Source: Syntrophomonas wolfei subsp. methylbutyratica (lineage in GTDB: Bacteria > Bacillota > Syntrophomonadia > Syntrophomonadales > Syntrophomonadaceae). Taken from it: a stretch of DNA of 64,000 bases. The notes below the pieces were generated by a model. That model worked only from the letters and a program-made list of their open reading frames with translations. It did not search any database and was not told the DNA's origin. The position numbers and the translations under genes were made by a program. Positions within the stretch are counted from its first letter, which is position 1. Every line of letters starts with the position of its first letter. The stretch is from NCBI RefSeq assembly GCF_001570625.1, contig NZ_BBQT01000003.1, forward strand, positions 124,001 to 188,000, given 5' to 3'. Of the stretch, positions 1 through 7,428 are shown one piece after another.

Positions 1-196
1 AGACGGCAACGCTTATTGTACCCAACTTCAACATATACCGGGTGGTTTCTCCTACTGTTTGGGCTACCTGTTCATTGTATTGAATGGAGGTGAAAACGTA
101 GAAAACCACAATGCTGAAAACCATGGAAACAAAGTAGAGGAAATAGTTTTGAAAGTTTTTCTTTATACTCTTAGCGGTGATACTAAATAAAATCAC
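1..196 (-). CDS. FtsX/BceB-type ABC transporter permease, N-terminal part
   Basis: Partial gene that runs off the left edge. From a GTG start at 196 the reading frame begins VILFSITAKSIKKNFQNYF and continues into a hydrophobic segment (FLYFVSMVFSIVVFYVF). This start is typical of MacB/FtsX-like permeases of the bacitracin-export (BceB) group. The GTG overlaps the end of the upstream ATPase frame, as usual for BceA-BceB pairs. The protein would be an inner-membrane permease for antimicrobial-peptide sensing or detoxification. Whether the rest is intact cannot be seen. Its partner ATPase is truncated, so the transporter is probably not functional as drawn unless the other ATPase half lies elsewhere. 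Confidence 0.7.
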   Translation of the reverse strand, partial: MILFSITAKSIKKNFQNYFLYFVSMVFSIVVFYVFTSIQYNEQVAQTVGETTRYMLKLGTISVAV

Positions 197-530
197 GCTT
201 ACCACCTCCCATAACGGCGAGAACATCGAGTATTTTCTGGAAGAATTCTCTGCGTGAGCCTCCTCTTACCAGCTCAGTAAATAAGCGGCCATCTTTTATA
301 AAAAGAATCCGCTTACAGTAACTGGCGGCAAAGGCATCATGGGTTACCAGCATGATGCTGGCACCATTTGTTTCATTTAAATCGCTTAAGCACTGCAGCA
401 GTTCGGCAGATGCTTTGGAATCCAGTGCCCCGGTGGGTTCATCCGCCAGGATCAGGCTGGGTCTATGGATGATCGCCCGTGCTGCCGCTGTGCGCTGTTT
501 TTGCCCCCCAGAAACCTCATAGGGGTACTG
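183..530 (-). pseudogene. BceA-type ABC transporter ATPase, C-terminal fragment
   Basis: The minus strand encodes the C-terminal half of an ABC ATPase. Visible are the signature SGGQKQR, Walker B LILADEPTGALDS and the switch histidine in MLVTHD, ending ...MGGGKRDFI before TAG at 183-185. The Walker A half is absent: recognisable sequence stops at QYPYEV near 530, where histidine-kinase sequence on the opposite strand begins. A whole BceA has about 250 residues; roughly 115 remain. The stop overlaps the GTG of the permease gene. I infer that an inversion or deletion with one end inside this gene removed the front half. Confidence 0.8.
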
Positions 531-1420
531 TTGCCTTATTCCTGTTTTGTGCTTATCTTATGGCGACCTATCTGCTCAGGAAGGGATACTATATGCAAAT
601 AATCAGGGCTATTCATACGGAAAAGGAAGCTCTATATAGTTTGCCTGCAGCGCAGAACTATGAACATAAGCTGTTTAAAAAGCTTCTGTTCAAAATCTAT
701 GACGAGCAAAACAGCAGACTTGAAAAAATCCATGCAGAGAAAAAGGAGAACTTCGAATTTATATCCTCCTGGATACATGAAATTAAAACCCCCATTGCTG
801 TTAGCAAACTATTACTTGAAAATAATAGTTGTAAAGATGAGGGGGGATTGTTAAACAGTCTAGAGGAAGAAATCGAGCTGATTGAGCGTTTGGTAGAACA
901 GGTGCTTTATTATTCGAAGATAGATGATTTTTCTCGGGATTACTTTGTTCAAGAATTAGAACTTAATAGAGTGCTTAGGGAGAGTATTAAAAAACATGCC
1001 AAGATCTTTATTGCTAAGAATATAAGAATTGAGATGGAGAACCTGGACATCACGGTTACTACCGATAAAAAGTGGCTGCTCTTTATTCTTGACCAGATTA
1101 TTTCAAACTCTTTGAAATATACTCCTCCAGGAGGGCTCATCAAGGTTTACACTGAAAAAGATGAGCGGGAGAAAAGGCTAATTATCATGGATAACGGTAT
1201 TGGTATACGACCTGAGGATATAGACCGGGTATTTGAACGAGGTTTTACCGGGTATAATGGCAGAGAGTTCAATAAATCAACTGGTATGGGTCTGTATTTG
1301 GCAAGAAGACTAGCGCGCAAGCTGGGACATGACATGTCCATAGATTCTGTTTACGGGGAATATACCCGGGTAATGATTCATTTCCTTAAACTGAGTAAAG
1401 GGGGCGGAAGACTGTCTTAA
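523..1420 (+). pseudogene. BceS-type sensor histidine kinase, 5'-truncated
   Basis: Recognisable sequence starts inside the second membrane helix (VALFLFCAYLMATYLL) and runs to a normal end. The kinase core is complete: H-box SSWIHEIKTPIAV, N-box NSLKYTPPGG, G-boxes DNGIGI and STGMGLYLAR. Intramembrane-sensing BceS kinases have two helices with a tiny loop and about 330 residues. Here the first helix and most of the loop are missing. An open frame extends back to a possible start at 479, but that stretch is antisense to the ABC ATPase, so it is not native. The product may still be made as a soluble or single-helix kinase. No response regulator is visible nearby. Confidence 0.75.
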
Positions 1421-1483
1421 ATAGAAAACCAGGAAATCGGCGTAAATCAATTTGAGCAAATATTGATTAGGGAGGGACGATAA

Positions 1484-1930
1484 ATGGTTGAAATCATCAG
1501 AACACCAGAAACAAAACTCATCCAGAGATTGGCCGAGATGGAGACTCAGGCTTTTGAAGGAGGGGGATTGAACGAATGGACTTTTGTTCCTTTTATTCGC
1601 CATGGATTGGTTTTCTGCATCAGATTGCAGGGCGAAGTTGTCGGGGTAGCGGAATACATGAGAGACTGGGAGCAACCTTCCATAGCATACTTAATCGGAA
1701 TATCAATTGATGAATCTCATCGTGGCAAAAACCTGGGGACTACCTTGTTGCGCGACAGTATGGAAGAACTGAAGCGTTATAATATAACTAATATCGAACT
1801 TACCGTTAGTCCTGAAAACCATTCTGCGGTAGCGGTGTACCAGCGTAAGCTCGGATTTGAGGTAATCGAGCATCGAAAGAACGAGTACGGGGACGGTAAA
1901 GATCGCCTAGCTATGAGTATTATCCTTTAA
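1484..1930 (+). CDS. GNAT family N-acetyltransferase
   Basis: 148-residue single-domain acetyltransferase. The acetyl-CoA loop is in ISIDESHRGKNLGTTLL (about 86-102, R/Q-x-x-G-x-G/A type), followed by the typical C-terminal motif NHSAVAVYQRKLGFEVIE. The start ATG has a clear ribosome site, GGGAGGGACG, a few bases upstream. The substrate cannot be told; RimI-like or small-molecule acetylation are both possible. It lies 60 bp after the kinase remnant and is closed by a strong hairpin terminator at 2012-2032, so it looks monocistronic. Confidence 0.85.
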   Translation: MVEIIRTPETKLIQRLAEMETQAFEGGGLNEWTFVPFIRHGLVFCIRLQGEVVGVAEYMRDWEQPSIAYLIGISIDESHRGKNLGTTLLRDSMEELKRYNITNIELTVSPENHSAVAVYQRKLGFEVIEHRKNEYGDGKDRLAMSIIL

Positions 1931-2011
1931 TAAATGATATGCATTGGGCGGACAGGTCCCTTGTTCAATTAATCAGAGAATTCAAAGCTTAAAAAATATA
2001 AATACTATTTG

Positions 2012-2040
2012 ACCCCGACCTAAGGTCGGGGTTTATACTT
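2012..2040 (+). terminator. Rho-independent terminator after the GNAT gene
   Basis: Perfect 9-bp stem ACCCCGACC / GGTCGGGGT with a TAA loop (2012-2032), followed by a short T-containing tail (TTATACTT). It separates the acetyltransferase from the MerR gene that starts at 2061. Confidence 0.8.
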
Positions 2041-2060
2041 CCCTTAAGGTGGGATGAAGC

Positions 2061-2897
2061 TTGGAGAAACAACTTAAAATAGGGGAATTTGCAAAACTGA
2101 CCGGAGCGACTGTAAAAACGGTACTCCACTATCACAAGATGGGCCTGCTGGCTGAAGCGAAACGCTCACCAGGCGGATATCGTTTGTATGGGGTGGCTGA
2201 ATTGAATCGTATGCGATCCATCAAACGCCTCAAATACCTGGGTTTGAGCCTGGAGCAGATCAGGGGAATATTGGGTGAACCGGGCGGCCATAAGTCTTTC
2301 CGCTCGGTTTTGCTCGCTATGCAAACCGAGCTGTTGAATCAAATCCAGACCTTGACCGAGCGAGTGGAAAAAATCCAGATCTTGTTGCAGGAAGAACAGG
2401 AAAATTTACTGGAATGCACCAATGAATCGCCATCTTTCAAAATGGTTGTTGCCATACTGGGAGAAGAAGCCCGAGAACAATACCTGGATATTTGCCCGGA
2501 AATATACGAGCAAGAACGGAAGCTATATGAGATTATAGATGATTTGCAGTGGGGTGTGGATTATGAGGATATTCTACGCGAAGTAGCTGAGTATTTCAGA
2601 GATAATCCCGATAAGTACTATGATTCCTTGGTTTTTGGTACTAAAATATCTGCGATAGCTGAGCTCTTACCTGATTCGCCGGCAGTCAAGGAACTGGCGA
2701 GTGAGTATGCCGAATTTATAAAGAGCCTTCCTTTTTATCAAAAACTCATGAGCCATGAATCAGCTTTGCAAAAATCCCTGAACTCCTTGTGGCGGGATAT
2801 GTTTGCAGAAGTATATTCCCCTGCTCAGATAAAATTTGTAGAAATACTGGGGGAGTATTTAGAGTCCGGTAAAAGCAGCGGACAAAACCGCGATTAG
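2061..2897 (+). CDS. MerR family transcriptional regulator
   Basis: 278 residues. The N-terminal winged helix-turn-helix is plain: LKIGEFAKLTGATVKTVLHY, then GLL...GGYRLYG and the second-helix motif RMRSIKRLKYLGLSLEQI. A dimerisation coiled coil follows (about 85-125, LLNQIQTLTERVEKIQILLQ). The remaining 150 residues are an alpha-helical effector-type domain that I do not recognise; there is no cysteine set for metal sensing. The start is TTG at 2061, preceded by AAGGTGGGA. The next gene, a membrane protein 27 bp downstream, is probably co-transcribed and may be its target or sensor partner. Confidence 0.85.
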   Translation: MEKQLKIGEFAKLTGATVKTVLHYHKMGLLAEAKRSPGGYRLYGVAELNRMRSIKRLKYLGLSLEQIRGILGEPGGHKSFRSVLLAMQTELLNQIQTLTERVEKIQILLQEEQENLLECTNESPSFKMVVAILGEEAREQYLDICPEIYEQERKLYEIIDDLQWGVDYEDILREVAEYFRDNPDKYYDSLVFGTKISAIAELLPDSPAVKELASEYAEFIKSLPFYQKLMSHESALQKSLNSLWRDMFAEVYSPAQIKFVEILGEYLESGKSSGQNRD

Positions 2898-2924
2898 CCG
2901 TAATACCTGATAAGGAGGAGTTCT

Positions 2925-3836
2925 ATGTGCAGAAAAGCAGTGCAGTTAAACAGACTTCGGCGCTATACTCTGCCAATACTAATGATAGTCGTGGTTGGCG
3001 GTATTATTGCACATAATACCGGTGCAGTCTCCAAGGATAATCTGTGGTATGGTCTTTTGCTGCCAGCCGTTTTGGAATTACTGTTTATAGTCATATGCCT
3101 CATAAATATCAGTAAAATTGTCCGCCGCTACCGGAGATTAAAAAGCGAAGGCTGGGAGGTGCTTGATGCCTGGCAGAATGCCCTGGAAATCATAGTCTCG
3201 CCCCGGATAGCCCGCATGCTTATTCTTGAACCCCGTCTTTACCACACTCTTTATTTATCTATAAAAGGGAAAGCCGTTGCGAATGGCGAACCGGGTTTTG
3301 GCACCTGCAGAGATTCATACGCCTTTTTTGTCAAAGTATTTATTTTTCTATGTTTATTGGAAATCATTGTAGTTACGATTCTACTCCCTCATCGTTGGAT
3401 GGTTTGGAAAATGCTGCATTTGTTATTGGGATTGTGGGCTATCATGTTCCTCTGGGCTGACTATCGTGCTATGGACATTTATAATCATAGTCTCAGCTTA
3501 ACCGGAATGAATTTACGGCTTGGTTTGCGCTGCAATTGGCAAATATGTTGGGACGACATTGCCAGGGTGCAAAGAATTTCCCTGACTGCTCCGAACGGCA
3601 CTATGAGTCCGGGTATGGTTAAATCCCATCCGGGTTTGTTTTACCTGGGACTTGGCAGTATTTGCAATGTGGAGTTGATTTTGAAAGGGCCGCGATGCTT
3701 TCAGGGAATGATTAATGAGATTCCGGGGGTGGCGCGAATTATGCTTTCTCTGGAAAAACCGGACGATTTTACAGATCAAATCCTATCAATAAAGCCGGAA
3801 TTATATGCTACCGAAAAAGATAAATCTGATAAATGA
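2925..3836 (+). CDS. Hypothetical multi-pass membrane protein
   Basis: 303 residues, not recognised by family. It has a hydrophobic pair near the N-terminus (about 15-32 and 42-62), a basic cytoplasmic stretch (KIVRRYRRLKSEGWEVLDAW), a second pair (about 135-180) and a soluble C-terminal domain of about 120 residues. The two-helix pair followed by a beta-rich tail resembles PH-like membrane proteins, but this is only a resemblance. The start ATG has an excellent ribosome site (AAGGAGGAGTTCT). It directly follows the MerR gene and is likely in the same operon. Confidence 0.7.
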   Translation: MCRKAVQLNRLRRYTLPILMIVVVGGIIAHNTGAVSKDNLWYGLLLPAVLELLFIVICLINISKIVRRYRRLKSEGWEVLDAWQNALEIIVSPRIARMLILEPRLYHTLYLSIKGKAVANGEPGFGTCRDSYAFFVKVFIFLCLLEIIVVTILLPHRWMVWKMLHLLLGLWAIMFLWADYRAMDIYNHSLSLTGMNLRLGLRCNWQICWDDIARVQRISLTAPNGTMSPGMVKSHPGLFYLGLGSICNVELILKGPRCFQGMINEIPGVARIMLSLEKPDDFTDQILSIKPELYATEKDKSDK

Positions 3837-4017
3837 ACCTTTCACGTTATGTCTTACCCGGAAGTTCTCCCTTCCGAAGCAGAAAAAGCTCGGACAGTAA
3901 TACGGGTCAGCGGAAAATAAGTAAAAACCGGGCGACTCAAATGAGCAACATGGATATATTGTTTGCCTTCTTGTTGCTGGCAGCCATTTTGTTTTGTTCC
4001 TTTTCATTGCCCGGCTT

Positions 4018-4179
4018 ATGTTCAATATATGCGCAAACTGTAGTCAAGAGCAAAGCAACGACCTGAAATTCTGCACATCCTGTGGCACCTTATTAAAAAG
4101 CTGTTGCCCTGAATGTGGCAATGAACTAAAAGAAGAGTGGGAATACTGCGGAAGTTGCGGCCATAAAATGGGGTCATAA
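4018..4179 (+). CDS. Small double zinc-ribbon protein
   Basis: 53 residues with four CxxC knuckles: CANC, CTSC, CPEC and CGSC. This is the double zinc-ribbon found in many small prokaryotic regulatory or scaffold proteins. The ATG at 4018 gives a normal short ribbon; a TTG at 3994 is also possible. Just upstream, in another frame (from an ATG at 3833), lies a short hydrophobic stretch MDILFAFLLLAAILFCSF. A membrane-anchored ribbon split by one frameshift is therefore possible. No good ribosome site precedes the ATG. Confidence 0.55.
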   Translation: MFNICANCSQEQSNDLKFCTSCGTLLKSCCPECGNELKEEWEYCGSCGHKMGS

Positions 4180-4366
4180 AGCTCTTTGGCGGAGATTATG
4201 GGTTTAAGGGTTAGGGTAATTGAGGTGAAAATCGGGTTAAGCAGGGTGAGGATAGAGTAGAGAGGAAAAAATGTAGAATTAGATAATTTCTTTTAATGCT
4301 GAAAAGGAAAGCGTAATCAGCTAGAATAAATAACAGGGTTAATTGCTTAATGAGGGCAGTGATTAT

Positions 4367-5683
4367 ATGAGTAATGATGGTTTGAATTTGCAGCGCTTGC
4401 TGCTATACCGGCAGATCTTGAAAGACGAGACTATCCGAAAAGCTCAAGAACTGGTGCTTATGATGGATACGCCTAGTCAAAAACTTCGCTCAGTAGAGAA
4501 ATGCTATTTTGCTATGCTGCAATCCTTGATTAAAGCTGCTGAAAGAAACAAGTGGAACGGGGATTTATGGAAAAACCATGTGCTGGAATTGATTTTGGAT
4601 GATGAAAATATCTTCAGCCTGGCCTGTGAGAAAAACGGGGAGAAAATCAGTGCTGGCCTATATCAATCAGCCTTGCATGATATTGCTGTTCTAAAAGAGC
4701 TGTTTAATTTCAACCTGCCGGAGATAGCTGAGAAATTGGGAATGAACACTTCAGTTTTTTCCTTTAACTTTCAAAGTGATGGTTCAGAAGACCATTTCCA
4801 TACCCCGTATATCTTCAAATTCCATCAACTCAAGGAACTTTTCACTCAGGACGAATCACCCCGGGCGCTACTGTCCTCACTGGCTGAATTTTATCATGTT
4901 GCCGGTTGTGGAACTATGAGAAAGTTTCATGCCTTCTCCTGGAATAAAGGTCTTCAAGGCATAGAAAACCCTGATCCGGTTATGTTGGAAGATTTGGTTG
5001 GATATGAATACCAAAAGAAAATCCTGCTGGGCAATACGGAAGCATTTATAAGCGGAAAGAAAGCCAATAATATCCTGCTCTACGGAGAAAGGGGAACCGG
5101 GAAATCATCCTCGGTAAAAGCTTTGCTTAACCAATTCGGAGACCGGGGATTGCGCATGATTGAACTGGGCAAAAGACAGTTGCTGGAATTGCCTGACATT
5201 ATTAAGACCGTAAGTAAGCGGGGCTTGAATTTTATTATTTTTATTGATGATCTTTCCTTTGAGGAATTCGAAATCGATTATAAGGAAATTAAAGCTAGCA
5301 TTGACGGGAGTTTACAGGCCAGTCCCGATAACATGATTCTCTATGTAACCTCCAACCGCCGGCATTTGATCAAGGAAAACTGGAGCGACCGCAAGCCCTC
5401 AGGAGAGGAAGTCCACATATCAGACACTTACCAGGAAAAGCTCTCTTTTGCCGACCGTTTTGGCATTATGATATCCTACCAGTCCCCTGGGCAGGAGGAA
5501 TACTTGCAAATTATTAATGAACTGGCCAGAAGGAATAAGGTGGCTATGCCTCCCAAAGAACTGGAAAAGCTTGCTCTCCAGTGGGAAAGGAAGTATCATG
5601 GCTGTTCAGGAAGAACTGCACAGCAGTTTATCACCCATATTATGGCCTCAAACCGCCCTAACGCTGAAACCTGGTATAGTTAA
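4367..5683 (+). CDS. DUF815-family AAA+ ATPase
   Basis: 438 residues from the ATG at 4367, which has GAGGG ten bases upstream (a TTG at 4343 is less likely). The C-terminal half carries Walker A LLYGERGTGKSSSVKALL, Walker B FIIFIDDLSFEE and sensor region ILYVTSNRRHLI, followed by an arginine-rich segment and a C-terminal helical lid. This is the order and length of the DUF815 family of predicted AAA+ ATPases, whose function is unknown. The N-terminal 190 residues are helical and family-specific. It stands alone in its transcription unit. Confidence 0.85.
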   Translation: MSNDGLNLQRLLLYRQILKDETIRKAQELVLMMDTPSQKLRSVEKCYFAMLQSLIKAAERNKWNGDLWKNHVLELILDDENIFSLACEKNGEKISAGLYQSALHDIAVLKELFNFNLPEIAEKLGMNTSVFSFNFQSDGSEDHFHTPYIFKFHQLKELFTQDESPRALLSSLAEFYHVAGCGTMRKFHAFSWNKGLQGIENPDPVMLEDLVGYEYQKKILLGNTEAFISGKKANNILLYGERGTGKSSSVKALLNQFGDRGLRMIELGKRQLLELPDIIKTVSKRGLNFIIFIDDLSFEEFEIDYKEIKASIDGSLQASPDNMILYVTSNRRHLIKENWSDRKPSGEEVHISDTYQEKLSFADRFGIMISYQSPGQEEYLQIINELARRNKVAMPPKELEKLALQWERKYHGCSGRTAQQFITHIMASNRPNAETWYS

Positions 5684-5860
5684 GGATGTTGCCAAACGTC
5701 TGAGTCAAACATGTCAGAATCGAAAAGAGCCGGTATTCTTTTTATAAAATCGTGTATCCTGATTAGGTGAATAGTCCGAATCAACGGGATAGCGTTTATC
5801 CTTATGACATCTCAATTGGTCATTTATAACAGTTCTTGATTTTCCTGATAATATGCGGCA

Positions 5861-5890
5861 CCCTTAACAGAACACGGGTTCCGTTAAGGG
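5861..5890. repeat. Imperfect inverted repeat (hairpin)
   Basis: CCCTTAAC...GTTAAGGG arms extend to 13 pairs with a single A-C mismatch around a 4-base loop. There is no T-run, so it is not a standard terminator on either strand. It lies between the DUF815 gene and the toxin-antitoxin operator. It could be a processing or attenuation hairpin. Confidence 0.55.
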
Positions 5891-5931
5891 ATGGTGGCCT
5901 ATGATGCCTGCCTGCAAGAATAACGATTGAT

Positions 5932-5979
5932 ACTATAGTCATATTGTGATATTATATGACTATAGTATGTCACAATATG
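5932..5979. promoter_or_regulatory. Operator of the first toxin-antitoxin pair (two nested inverted repeats)
   Basis: A perfect 13-bp inverted repeat ACTATAGTCATAT / ATATGACTATAGT (5932-5966) overlaps a second perfect 10-bp one, CATATTGTGA / TCACAATATG (5940-5979). Both end 30-45 bp before the antitoxin start. Phd/YefM antitoxins bind palindromes like these to repress their own operon together with the toxin. The site very probably also contains the promoter. Confidence 0.7.
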
Positions 5980-6012
5980 ATTTTTAGAAAGTTATTGGAA
6001 TGAGGTGATACC

Positions 6013-6291
6013 ATGGAAGCAGCAATCAGACCATCGGCAGATTTAAGAAATCATTATAGTGAAATCTCCAAGCAGTGCAAAGAATCAAGAAATGCTGTTA
6101 TTATTACTGTAAATGGACGAGGTGATACAGCAGTTCTTGGTCTACAGGATTACTATCAGATGAAATCGGAACTGGAACTACTTAGAACACTTGCAGAGGC
6201 GGAAGATGATGTTAAAAATGGGAGATTGGCACCAATGCAGGATTCGTTCGATGATCTTCGTGCATCTTTACTGGAAAGGAAGAATGGATGA
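6013..6291 (+). CDS. Phd/YefM-family antitoxin
   Basis: 92 residues. The N-terminal fold is the Phd/YefM DNA-binding dimer: IRPSADLRNHYSEISKQ, then NAVIITVNGRGDTAVLGLQDY. The C-terminal helix (ELELLRTLAEAEDDVKNGRL) would wrap the toxin. TGAGGTGATACC precedes the ATG. The last four bases (ATGA) overlap the toxin start, so translation is coupled. It is paralogous to the antitoxin at 10072, sharing IRP-x-SDLRN and NG-x-GD-x-(A/V)V. The nested palindromes upstream point to autoregulation. Confidence 0.9.
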   Translation: MEAAIRPSADLRNHYSEISKQCKESRNAVIITVNGRGDTAVLGLQDYYQMKSELELLRTLAEAEDDVKNGRLAPMQDSFDDLRASLLERKNG

Positions 6292-6599
6292 AGTACAAAA
6301 TATTACGAACGGATAAAGCGGAGGAACAGCTCCGTGAAATCATTTTTTATATTGCCGAAGATTCTGGTGATATTGATATTGCACTTGGATATTTAGACAA
6401 GATTGAAACAGCAATTAATCGTCTTCAGGAGTTTCCAGAGTCGGGAAGTGTTCCTCGATATTCGATTCTGAAAAAGCAAGGGTATAGAGTGGTGATTGTT
6501 GAAAGGCATCTTGTTTTTTATAAGATAAATGATGCAGATAAGTTAGTAATTATATATGCCATTGTAGATGGAAGAAGAGAATATCGTAATTTGATATAA
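6288..6599 (+). CDS. RelE/ParE-family toxin
   Basis: 103 residues with the RelE/ParE plan: N-terminal strand KYKILRTDKAEEQLREIIFYI, two helices, and a C-terminal sheet with GYRVVIVERHLVFYKI and IIYAIVDGRREYRNLI. The arrangement GYR-(V)-V...(Y)-x-(I) and the terminal R-x-x-Y-x-N-L-I fit the 'type II toxin-antitoxin RelE/ParE' group. The usual mode is ribosome-dependent mRNA cleavage (RelE) or gyrase inhibition (ParE); sequence alone does not decide. The start overlaps the antitoxin by four bases. Confidence 0.9.
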   Translation: MKYKILRTDKAEEQLREIIFYIAEDSGDIDIALGYLDKIETAINRLQEFPESGSVPRYSILKKQGYRVVIVERHLVFYKINDADKLVIIYAIVDGRREYRNLI

Positions 6600-6745
6600 T
6601 AGTTGAACCGGAGCATTAGTCAATATATTTGTCTCGAGGAATATTAAAGAACAGATGTGATTTCTGTTAAAGTTGTGAATACGCAATGGAAACGGATACC
6701 TGAGCAGGGAGGGATAATGGAATAGTTCCCACGTCCTGATTTGTC

Positions 6746-6776
6746 AGGAAGCAAGGGGACGTTCTTTTTGCTTCCT
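6746..6776. terminator. Hairpin between convergent genes
   Basis: AGGAAGCAA ... TTGCTTCCT forms a 9-bp stem with a T-rich loop end (GTTCTTTTTG). It lies between the toxin gene (+) and the hypothetical gene at 6853-7428 (-), so it may stop transcription from either side. The surrounding GGGACGTTCT / GGGGGCGGTTCTC pieces look like degenerate intergenic repeat motifs. Confidence 0.45.
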
Positions 6777-6852
6777 AAGGTCAAGGGGGCGGTTCTCTTG
6801 AAATCATTTCTGCTAGAGTTATAAGATGAGAGTAGTTTTTATCTACATCTTG

Positions 6853-7428
6853 TCAAATACGATAGAATCCCCATTGTTTCCAGGTCCAATTACTATATTC
6901 TTTTCCTATAATTATAGGCCTACCGGCACAATAGCTACTGTAAAAGCCTTCCTCGACGGCTAAAAAAGTTTTACCGGAAGGGTCTTTCTCGACGGTAAAA
7001 CTCTTAATTGGCCGGTCCAGAGCAGATGAACACCAGCGGGGTATTAATTTATTGCCAATCAGTCGATGCACAAATAAATGACAGCTATAGTTATTTTCCT
7101 CTTGCTCATACCATAACGGCTTATGGCGGTCAAAGCTGCCCCGTTTCCACAGCACCATAATCAGCTCCGGGGTTCCATCTCCGGTTGCATCATCCAGAGC
7201 AAAAGATTGAACATTCCATTCCGGTGGGGAACTCCAGTCGATACCACCTGGCTGAGTAACAGTCAGTTTCCCCCGGGTGAGATGATAACTTTCCATAATG
7301 CCATCATGATTCAGGTCGTAAGTTGCATGTTGTTCCGGTTTGTTTGCCAAGAAAAGGAAAGCTAAAAGCAGTAGCATGAATACTACTGCTTTTATAGCAA
7401 CAATTTGTTTCCGCATAACTAGCTTCAT
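6853..7428 (-). CDS. Hypothetical exported protein with an FG-GAP/VCBS-like segment
   Basis: 191 residues. A membrane anchor or uncleaved signal (KAVVFMLLLLAFLFLA, about 14-29) leads into YDLNHDGIMESYHL, an EF-hand-like calcium loop as found in FG-GAP/VCBS repeats, and later DDATGDGTPELIMVLW of the same type. The rest is beta-rich and ends in a Trp-rich tail. It should sit outside the cytoplasmic membrane. Its ATG follows the stop of the upstream DUF3160 gene with no gap (TAG/ATG), so the two are translated from one message and probably work together. No known function. Confidence 0.65.
   Translation of the reverse strand: MKLVMRKQIVAIKAVVFMLLLLAFLFLANKPEQHATYDLNHDGIMESYHLTRGKLTVTQPGGIDWSSPPEWNVQSFALDDATGDGTPELIMVLWKRGSFDRHKPLWYEQEENNYSCHLFVHRLIGNKLIPRWCSSALDRPIKSFTVEKDPSGKTFLAVEEGFYSSYCAGRPIIIGKEYSNWTWKQWGFYRI

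Noticed and set aside
1310-1675. Minus-strand frame of 121 residues over the kinase end and GNAT start
   Set aside because: It overlaps two well-supported plus-strand genes and has no ribosome site or recognisable motif.
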